From: Rapana venosa
Taxonomy: Eukaryota > Mollusca > Gastropoda > Neogastropoda > Muricidae
Length of the DNA: 64,000 nt
Assembly (NCBI GenBank): GCA_028751875.1
Contig: CM054140.1
Coordinates: 12,505,168 to 12,569,167 of the forward strand
Direction of reading: 5' to 3'
Shown: positions 56,213-64,000 of the stretch, one piece after another
How positions within the stretch are numbered: position 1 is the first letter of the stretch
Layout: each line of letters starts with the position of its first letter
The notes under the pieces: model-generated
What the model saw: the letters and a program-made list of their open reading frames with translations, nothing else
Databases searched by the model: none
Told to the model about the DNA's origin: nothing
Translations under genes and position numbers: made by a program

Positions 56213-56465
56213 CGTGTGTTATACAAAATTATGTAGCGCACGTAAAAGAACCCGCGGCAACAAGAGAGTTGTTCCTGGCAAAATTTCATAGAAAAAAAAG
56301 CCACTCTGATAGGGAAACAAATACAGTTGCAGTCAGGAAAAGAAGAAAAAAAAGGGTGGTGCTGCTCTTGGGGCGACGCGCTCTCCCAGGGGAGGAGAGC
56401 AGCCCAAATTTCACGCAGAGAAATCTGCCCGTGACTTAAAGTGGTATAGACTAAAATAAAATAAA
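56047..56465 (+). mobile_element. SINE family C, without GCGC module
   Basis: GGATCGGTGGTCTAGAGGTA, GGTTTGATCCCCGTTTGG (B box), GCGGCAACAAGAGAGTTGTT and AGCAGCCCAAATTTCACGCA. It ends TAAAATAAAATAAAA. Confidence 0.9.
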
Positions 56466-56474
56466 ACGTGGCGG

Positions 56475-56553
56475 AGAGGTGCGACTAGAGAGTTTGCTTC
56501 AGACCCAGTGAGAGTGGCAGATCTTCGTAGAGCAGAAAGTGAATGGCGATTGG

Positions 56554-56600
<47 letters not shown>

Positions 56601-57560
56601 TGAATGACGGGACTGGCCATACGTAATTTAATCTATTTACTTCAGATACAATTTTGTAGTTGATCATCAGTATTGTGGAATCTGTGTTCATGAAGTATGA
56701 TCAGCTGTTGTTATTCTAGTAGTTGTTGGCTTAAACATACTGAAACCACAAGGAAAAGCTATGTAGCCACTGAGATAGCTGTATTCCAGCTTCGCTATTA
56801 AAAGACTACCTCCACGACCTTCCCCCAAAGAAGCAAAAAAAGAGAGAAAAAAGCCAACCCCCCAAGCCTAAAACAAAAAAACAAACTCACCACCACTACC
56901 CCAAAACAACAATAAAAACAGCAACAACAAGAAGACTAACATCAAAGATACCCCACCCCACCCCACCCCTCAGACTACCAAAAAGACAAAAAAGTAACAT
57001 TTTCCCTTCATCAAATAAAGATGGCAGCATGCTGTTCGTTCATTCCTTCTTTCTTTCTCCTCACGCTTCTGCAACTCAAGTGTATATATAGCTCCATTCT
57101 TTCAATGATATTGGTCGAGGTTCCTTTGATTTTCCAGTTTTTGAGGCAACACTATAGCACAGCTATTGTTTCGCCAGAGAAAGAGAGCGGTTTTGGGACG
57201 TGTGTGGTGGAGCGACGCTTTTCGTTAGGATTGTGTATTCAGTCTTTTTTCACCTGAGGGATTAGCTGTAGTCCCAGTGTACGACATTTTTTGTGAAAAT
57301 GATAAATACTGAATTTAAAAAAAGACAGAGATTCTTCATTTTTCTTTATTTCAAAAGGATGAAAGGTTTCTGGTTGTTAAAGTGATGTTGTTTGTTGTTG
57401 TTTGTTTGTTCTTTGTTTGATTTTCCTTTGTGATGATGTGTTGTCTGCCTGATGTACTTTGTTTTTGTTTAATCTTTGGTTTATTTGGTTGTTTGCTTTG
57501 TTGTTGCTGAAAAATCCGCCAGAGCTATTTTAAACAACCATGATGTTTGTGACGTGATGT
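56475..57560. other. Intergenic sequence with a GT microsatellite
   Basis: GT lies at 56556-56596 and C/A-rich low complexity at 56820-56990. No supported gene is seen. Confidence 0.4.
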
Positions 57561-57569
57561 ATCATTCTT

Positions 57570-57830
57570 GTGTGTGTGTTGTGTGGTGTGTGTGTGTGTG
57601 TGTGTGTGTGTGTTTAAGTCAAAATAATCTTTATTAGGAGAAAAGATGAATTTTTTCACCTGTGTTCACTGTGTGTGTGTGCGTGTGCGTGCGCGCGCGC
57701 GCGCGCGTGCATGTGTTTTGTGTGTGTATGCGAGTGTGTGCATGCGTAAATATGCACGTGCGTGTGTGTAGTTGTGCGAGCATATATAAGAGTGCGCGAA
57801 CAAACACACACACATACACACGCACTCCTC
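57570..57830. repeat. GT / GC microsatellite cluster
   Basis: GT at 57570-57614, and GTGTGCGCGCGC and ATGCGTG variants at 57670-57780. AAGTCAAAATAATCTTTATT at 57616 resembles the retroposon ends at 58686 and 63325. Confidence 0.9.
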
Positions 57831-57970
57831 TGCCCACCCAATCACCCACACTCTACTGTCAAAGGATCATGTCACGTTAGATAAATCCACCCAGCTACGT
57901 GGACAATGCAACTCTACTGTCATAACCCTCCACATCATAGCGTTTATCTCCTGCCTGTACACACTTATGG

Positions 57971-58270
57971 GCACGGGATAGCTCAGTGGTCAGAGCACTG
58001 GCTTTCCCCAAGCTAAAGGTCAAGCACCATTGAGCGTGGTCGCCAAGTGAATGGGTGACAGTTTGCGCGCCTGGGCTTCGATACAGTCCCACAGTTCATC
58101 CAGCTGTAAATGGGTACCTTGCCCTCTCTTTAGGATCAGGGAAGGTAAAGCAGCGAGGGAGAGGAGATGGACGCCGCCCTCAATATGCTGGCCCCTAGGA
58201 GAAGCTGAGGTCTCTGACGCCTCGCTCCCCTACGCCCACATAGGTTATGGGACACCTTTACCTTTACCTT
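57971..58270 (+). mobile_element. SINE family B (tRNA-5S chimera), best plus-strand copy
   Basis: GGGATAGCTCAGTGGTCAGA is a clear tRNA A box. AAAGGTCAAGCACCATTGAG, CGTGGTCGCCAAGTGAATGG and GTGACAG follow where 5S rRNA has AAGTTAAGCAACGTCGGGC, CGGTTAGTACTTGGATGG and GTGACCG. The body CAGCTGTAAATGGGTACC and GGGAAGGTAAAGCAGCGAGG leads to GGGACACCTTTACCTTTACC. Confidence 0.9.
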
Positions 58271-58539
58271 ATGTACACGTGTGACCATTACCACACCTGA
58301 CACACCTGGTTAGTGCTGTGCTGCGCTGCACTGCACACTTCTTACAGTCGACTTAACAGCTAAAGCAGCTGCACTGCAGATGTGATTAAAGAGCGGATTA
58401 TAACCATGGAATCGAAGACTTACGTACAGGGCTGAGATTTGGATAAGCTTGCTGGTCGTCTGACCCTTCCCAAATCTACCGAGTCAGTTTTGGCACCAGA
58501 TGCCATTTTGTAGTTAATTGTTCAGTGTGGTCTTAGTTT

Positions 58540-58541
58540 TT

Positions 58542-58587
<46 letters not shown>

Positions 58588-58690
58588 ATGTGTGTGGTGT
58601 GGCGGGGTGGTGTGTGTTGGGAGTGGTGGTGGTGGTGGTGGTGTATGTGTAGTGTAGTGTGTGTGGTGTGGTGTGGCGGGGTGGTGTGTC
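58540..58690. repeat. GT / GGT microsatellite
   Basis: GT, GGT and a duplicated GTGTGGCGGGGTGGTGTGT. Confidence 0.95.
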
Positions 58691-58960
58691 AAGTCAAGTC
58701 AAGTCAAAATTTTATTTCCAGATGGTACATTGAATAAGCAATGCATTTGCTTTTTTTCATCAAACCATCTATCTAAGAACAAATTTCTTAATGATTATAC
58801 TAAGATACTACATTATTACATCATTTACCATTAAATTAAACCAGTAAAAAAAGGAAAATCGATATGGTAATACATTGAAAATACAAATTACCACATATAC
58901 ATATACACACACACATACTCATACACACCTGCGCGCGTGCGCGCTCACGTCCACACACAC
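58686..58960 (-). mobile_element. Retroposon 3' end with (TCAAG)n and a hairpin
   Basis: CAAGTCAAGTCAAGTCAAAA, TTTTATTTCCAGATGGTACA, AATAAGCAATGCATTTGCTT and CATCAAACCATC. The minus strand forms AAGCAA..TTGCTT, the same stem position as in SINE A but with an A-T instead of a C-G pair. Confidence 0.65.
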
Positions 58961-59037
58961 ATTTGAATAGAAAATGTTTTAAGAATTAAAAAAAGAAAAT
59001 CATAAAACGTCAGGACAAACAAATTACTTCAATTTGT

Positions 59038-59380
59038 GTGAGTGAGTGTGTGAGTGTGTGTGTGTGTGTGTGTGCTGCATACGTAGGTACCTGTGTGGGT
59101 GTGAACGCATGTGCGCGAGCTTTTGTGGTACGTGTGTGTGTGTGTGTGTGAAGTGTCATGTGTGCGGTGTTTGTTGTGTGTGTGTTGTGTTGTGTATGTG
59201 TATGTGTGTGTTGTGTGTATGTGTGTGGTGCATGCATACCTGCGTTCGTGGGTGCGCGTGTATGTGTTCGCGCGCGCACGCGCTCGCGTGTGTATGCGTT
59301 TGTGCTCGTCTGTCTGTTTCTGTCCGTCTGTCTGTCTCTCTGTCTATGTCCATTTGTTTGTCTGTGTGTCTGTGTGTAAC
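59038..59380. repeat. GT and CTGT microsatellite field
   Basis: GT-rich with GCGCGC and TCTGTC blocks. Confidence 0.95.
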
Positions 59381-59399
59381 AATGTGGAAACTGGAAGCC

Positions 59400-59870
59400 A
59401 AAACTGTTAAGTAACACGAGTTGCTTTTCGTGCTAGTTCAACAAAGAATAAGAACGCAGAATGGGGAGAGGGAGGGGGAGGAGGGAGGGAGATGGAGGGG
59501 ATTCAATACAGGTCGTCAATATTGCCTTACTTCTGGACTGAAACAGGGGCCACAGAATTTGTTCACAATCTGTTGTTACCAGTTGCGTTATTTCAGCACT
59601 AATGGTAACAGCTACGAGAGCGGTAACTGTTATTTATCTAATTTATGTTTAAACGTCAGGATAGATCTTCTTGCTTTAATACACATAATGTGGTCAGTTT
59701 TCGAAGGGAAATAAAGGAGAGTAGAATTTTGTTTTTTCTTCGTTAACCAATATGATTTTTGTTGTTTGGTTTGTTTGGTTTGGTTGTTGTTTTTTTGGTT
59801 GTTTTGGTGGGTTTTTTTTAAGATACATAAATGTCTCCCACCTTCTTTTCATTTCCTCCTTGGGTTCTTT
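59400..59870. other. Intergenic sequence, nothing recognised
   Basis: Unique sequence followed by a GTTT-rich stretch. No exon is supported. Confidence 0.3.
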
Positions 59871-59875
59871 ATAAA

Positions 59876-60001
<126 letters not shown>

Positions 60002-60614
60002 ATGTGTGTGTGAGTGCGTGTGTGTGTGCGTGTTTTAGTGAGTGTGTGTGTGCGTATGTAAGAGCGTGTGTGTCTGTGTGTGTGTGTTTGTTGTCCTCGT
60101 TACTAAACAACCTCCAAGCGACAAGTAGACTCACTAGTTCCATAAGCCGCAAAAAGGAAGCTTTCACTGAAAATCCCACACTCAACATATGCTACCACTC
60201 TGACCACACAATGATGACCAATGACCAAAAACACCCCACCATCACTCACTGTACCGGTCAGTAAGAAGATCTGCGGACTTCAGTCAAGCAGAAAAAGATC
60301 CAAGCTTCAAGATTGAAGAACCCCCGCCTCCCCCCTCCCCACATCCACCACCACCCCCTGTCCCTGGGGGAGTACATGAAATTTAACCGTGCCACATCTT
60401 GCATAAACTGGAAAAGAACTACCTTGTTATGGCCCTGTTACAAGGTCCAACGGCCTCTCCAGAGAACTCTTGTGCATGTGAGCACAACTTTGTAACGTTT
60501 GGCTCTGACTTAAAGGGGTATGAAATAAAATAAATTAAAAATTCCACGTGGGAAGGGCGTAATGAGGAGTTAGAAAAGAAACCCCCCCAACCCAAACCAA
60601 AATGGTGGACAGAG

Positions 60615-60695
60615 AGAGAGAGAGAGAGAGAGAAGAGAGAGGAGAGAGAGAGAGAGAGTAGAAAGAGAGAGGAGAGAGAGAGAGAGAGAGAGAGA
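60615..60695. repeat. (GA)n microsatellite
   Basis: GA array with GAAGA and GTAGAA breaks. Confidence 0.95.
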
Positions 60696-60782
60696 TACAA
60701 TATAGAATGATCAAGGACACCATTTTTTTGCAGACACCTATCAAGATGCACGAGCGGGTTACGTCTTGGATATATGACTAGT

Positions 60783-60947
60783 TCTCGAACCTTGGCTTCA
60801 GCACAGTCCCCCAGTTCGCCCAGCTGTAAAGGCGAGGGAGAGGAGATGGGCACCGCGCCACCCTCAAAATGCTGGCCCCTGGAAAAGCTGAGGTAGCTGA
60901 CTCCCGAGGGACCACGCATAGGCTATGGAAACTCCTTCACCTTTTTT
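60783..60947 (+). mobile_element. SINE family B, truncated and internally deleted
   Basis: CTTGGCTTCAGCACAGTCCC, CCCAGCTGTAAAGGCGAGGG and ATGCTGGCCCCTGGAAAAGC. The segment after CAGCTGTAAA up to the GAGGGAGAGG part is missing compared with 57971. Confidence 0.85.
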
Positions 60948-60954
60948 AAAATAC

Positions 60955-61048
60955 ATCCTTTTGCTAACAACCTACGTGAATGGAGGAAACTGTCGTACAG
61001 CTCTTCAGTGCTGTGCTGCAATGACTCCCAACAGAGTTAATAGAGAAA
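60955..61048 (+). pseudogene. LINE ORF end remnant
   Basis: The frame PFANNLREWRKLSYSSS then NDSQQS and stop parallels LAHN-HKWRKSVNSSSG..DSQQTR at 11500-11590. It is the end of a LINE reading frame with the rest missing. Confidence 0.5.
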
Positions 61049-61436
61049 GAAGAAAGAGTAGACCCTCCCCCTCCTTCAGAACATTTTTCTTTTAAAGAAT
61101 GGAAGGGAACAAAGCTACAGCAGTCCAAACAGACATCTCAAACAAAATATTCTTACAAAAGGAAAAGCAAAAAACAAATTGCGGGAGTTTGTGGCCAACT
61201 AACTGACAAAAAAGGTGGGATTGTGTGTGTAGCCGTGTGTGTGTGTATGCGTGTGTGTGTGTGTGTGGAGAGGAGGGGGTGGGGATGGGGTGGGGAGGAA
61301 AGATTCATGCTGGCTAATATCCCATAGCGTGTGTACGCATCTGCTCGTGTTTCTTTGCACATTGAATTCCTTCCCTCCCCACTTCCGTTCCTTGTCTTCT
61401 CATTTCATCCCTAGTTCTTTCCTAGAGGTCCCTCGC

Positions 61437-61441
61437 GCGGT

Positions 61442-61505
<64 letters not shown>
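61437..61505. repeat. (GT)n microsatellite
   Basis: About 60 bases of GT. Confidence 0.97.
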
Positions 61506-61535
61506 CGCGAGTGTGTGTGTTTTATTTATTTATTT

Positions 61536-61647
61536 TATTCTTTTATTTTGATGATAACTGAATAAGCACTCATGTGCTTTATTTTTTCCCTTCCATTCCA
61601 TTCCCTGTGTGTATGCAGTTTTGTAAATGTTGTCATCTGTTCCCAGT
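61536..61647 (-). mobile_element. SINE family A 3' end
   Basis: TTCTTTTATTTTGATGATAA, the hairpin AAGCACTCATGTGCTT and TATGCAGTTTTGTAAATGTT, then ATCTGTTCCCAG. Confidence 0.85.
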
Positions 61648-62389
61648 GTGTGTGTGTGTGTGTGAACGCGCACGCGCGTGCACGCGTGTACACACACACA
61701 CATACACACTCGCACCTGCACGTGTATATTTGTGCATGCGCTCATGTGTAGGAGATACACGTGCACATACATACACGTGTATATAAACATCTCATTATGC
61801 TTCTTCGCATGAGAATAGTCAAACCCTCCTCCGTCCTCTCTCTCTCTTTCCCCCCAAGCCCCCTGCCCCCTCTCCCTCCCTCTTCCCTCTCTCTTATCTC
61901 GTCTACCATCTTCTCTGTACTCCTCATGCCCCTGCCCCCCCCCCCCCCACCCCCACTCCCACTCCCCTAACCTGCCCTTAGTAACAAGGACAGACGACAC
62001 ACATAGTAGTAGTAGTAGTATTTCGCCCCCTGTCTCCAAGGTAAACAAACAAACAAACAACAACACTAATTCTGTTAGAAACCGAGCCTCCTCTGCTGGG
62101 TGACCTGCCGGCGACCCCATGCGGAGTATACATGCGAAGGCCATTGTTCGTGTACATAAATGTTTGATGCTGCGTCTCATTGACTAGTCAGTCAGTTCTC
62201 TAACCCCCCCCACTCCCGTACTTCCCCCCTCCCTCTCCCCCTTTCTATCCCCCTCTTCCTCTCACTGCTGGAAATTGATTTCTCTCTAACCCCCCCCCTC
62301 TTTCCTCCTCCCTATTTCACTCTCCTTTCTCCGCTTTTTCTCTGTCTCGGTCTGTCGCCCGTTCTTCTTGTTCTCTGTGTGTGTGTCTG

Positions 62390-62830
62390 TGTCTGCTGTC
62401 TATCTGTGTGTCTATCTGTCTGTCTGTCTGTCTGTCTCTCTTCTTCTGGTCTTGATTCTGTTTGTGTGTCTATTTCGGTATGACTGAAATTGTGTTGTTT
62501 GTCTGTCTGTTTGTTTGTCTGCTCTCTCTGTCTGTGTCTCTCTCTCTGGTCTTGATTTTCTTTGTGTGTCTGTTTTGGTATGACTGAAATTGTGTCTGTC
62601 TGTCTTTCTGTCTGTCTGTCTGTCTGTCTATCTGTCTGTCGTCTTTCTCTCTGGTCTTGATTCTGTTTGTGTGTCTATTTCGGTATGACTGAAATTGTGT
62701 CTGTTTGTCTGTCTGTCTTTTGTCTGTTGTCTGTCTCTCTCTCTCTGTCTGTGTCCTCTCTCTGGTCTTGATTTTCTTTGTGTGTCTATTTTGGTATGAC
62801 TGAAATTGTCTGTCTGTCTTCTGTCTCTTC
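62390..62830 (+). repeat. Four-unit higher-order repeat, about 105 bases, in CTGT arrays
   Basis: The core CTGGTCTTGATTCTGTTTGT then GTGTCTATTTCGGTATGACT and GAAATTGTGT occurs at about 62447, 62547, 62651 and 62762. The cores are separated by (CTGT)n of variable length. Confidence 0.9.
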
Positions 62831-63299
62831 TTTCGTCTTGCTCGCCCCCCCCCCCACCCTCTCTCCTCTCCACTCGAAGTTTTCATTTGCTCTTCTTCCT
62901 CCTGCCATTTGTAAAGTTTATACAAGATTCTGTTCTCAACCCCCTCTCCTTTACCCTCCCCCCTCCTTGCAACTTGAAATGCTTTTCCCAGTAAGTTGTT
63001 GCACTCATTTTATGATCAATGATTTATGGGCTTATACTGATAAAATACAAAACAAGCAAACAAACAAACATACTCCAATAAAAAAAAAAGCGACAGAAAA
63101 ACAGGTGTTAAGTGTAATTTGTCGTTTCTGGATGTATGCATGGATTAATGCTTATTTCTTTATATGTAGAACAACATTGTCATTTGGAGGGTACGGTCTG
63201 AAGTGTTTATTAATACATCTCAAAGCTGTTCAGTGTTTTTTCCCCGTCTGTTTTTAAAATTTTTTTTTATAGATTCTATTTTATTTTATGTTTGACTTC

Positions 63300-63420
63300 T
63301 TCCTACAGTCTCTCAAGTGACGTCAGGTCAAGTCAAAGTCTTTATTCCAAAAAAGAAAAGCTCTCCTATACCGGGAAATAAAGCCCTAACCTTTTTCCTC
63401 TCGTTGTATTTCATTTCATT
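63300..63420 (-). repeat. Retroposon end with (TCAAG)n-like tail
   Basis: GTCAGGTCAAGTCAAAGTCT then TTATTCCAAAAAAG matches the layout at 58690 and 3505. Confidence 0.5.
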
Positions 63421-63505
63421 ATTTCTCATCTCTTCGCTTTTTTTGCTCTGCCAAGCTGTTCACCTACAAAACTGGAATTTTGGTTTTCTGTTGGGAAAAT
63501 CGAGA

Positions 63506-63512
<7 letters not shown>

Positions 63513-63550
<38 letters not shown>

Positions 63551-63660
63551 ATGAGAGAAGAGAGAGAGAGAGAGAGACAGAGAGAGAAGACAGAGAGAGG
63601 GTGGGGAGGGGAGGTAGAGGATGAAAGAGAGAGAGAGGAAGGTGGCGATGGTGGTGGAAA
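63513..63660. repeat. GA-rich microsatellite with G run
   Basis: GA, GGGGGGGGGG and GAGGTAGAGG variants. Confidence 0.9.
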
Positions 63661-63970
63661 TTAGGAGTAAGGAAGAAACGAAAGTGTGTGTGTGTCGGTG
63701 TGTTGTGTGTTGTTGTGGTGGAAGAAGAGAGAAGAAGAGAGAGAGACAGAAACATCAGAACACAGGAGAGAGACAGATAGACAAGAGAGAAACGCATGCC
63801 CGATGTTTATATCCCACCCAATGATTAACCGTTTCCTTTCATTTTCATGCCAAAAAAAAAAACGGTCCTTAATTCATGATAAACACTAGTAAGGACCAGA
63901 TTTAACACCAAAATGAGAAACGATGTGCGCTATTGCTTACTAATTTTCCCACCTCTGTTGTGTTGTTGTG

Positions 63971-63991
63971 TTTTTTTCTTCTAATTTTCAG
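63971..63991 (+). other. Possible splice acceptor at the window edge
   Basis: TTTTTTTCTTCTAATTTTCAG has a strong polypyrimidine tract, a CTAAT branch-like element and AG, with only nine bases after it. It may open an exon beyond the window. It is very short, so chance is possible. Confidence 0.25.
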
Positions 63992-64000
63992 TAAAGGCAC

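Noticed and set aside
57021..57257. 78-codon frame starting MAACCSFIPSFF
   Set aside because: It has a hydrophobic start but no family match, no supporting splice or poly(A) signals and no sign of conservation.

Overview
The window is eukaryotic, intron-rich and dominated by simple repeats. It looks like a lophotrochozoan animal, most likely a gastropod mollusc. The evidence is short exons with GT-AG introns of 0.8 to 4 kb, very many CA/GT, GA/CT, ATCT and poly-C/G tracts, and several tRNA-headed SINE families. No rRNA operon, free-standing tRNA gene, CRISPR array or prokaryotic operon is visible. The organism call is inference; the exon and repeat calls are read from the sequence.

Region 0-26 kb holds two tandem genes of the RidA / UK114 / YjgF family (2-iminobutanoate/2-iminopropanoate deaminase), both on the plus strand. 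Copy 1 (253-5935) lacks its first exon, which must lie left of the window. It ends at a poly(A) signal at 6538. Copy 2 (13226-23247) has all six exons, with splice phases identical to copy 1 wherever both are visible. Its exon 2 is recognisable but carries several small indels. Exons 4 and 5 of the two genes differ almost only at silent sites, so both appear to have stayed functional. Introns and flanks are filled with SINEs, LINE ends and minisatellites.

Region 26-33 kb is intergenic. It holds three SINE types, one with a clean 14-bp target-site duplication, and a 33-bp minisatellite. Region 33-42 kb has no gene that I can support and consists largely of microsatellites, including a 50-base G-rich tract. 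Region 42.35-43.92 kb is a 5'-truncated non-LTR retrotransposon with a reverse transcriptase reading frame broken by two stops, a GATA tail and a 12-bp target-site duplication. Region 44-48 kb is CA microsatellite and SINE fragments. Region 48-50.5 kb is one long minisatellite field with two related unit types.

Region 51.7-54.5 kb holds the last three recognisable exons of a minus-strand gene for a Glu/Pro/Ala-rich acidic protein of unknown function, with one probable single-base deletion. From 54.5 kb to the end I see only repeats, SINE and LINE remnants, and one possible splice acceptor at the last bases.

The most interesting material concerns the retroposons. One SINE family has a head that reads as tRNA-like sequence joined to the 3' half of 5S rRNA. 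Another SINE family shares its 3' end, including a hairpin with a compensated base pair, with a longer repeat that may be its LINE partner. A third 3' module is found fused to different bodies. A splice-donor-like minisatellite also sits directly behind exon 2 of the second RIDA gene.
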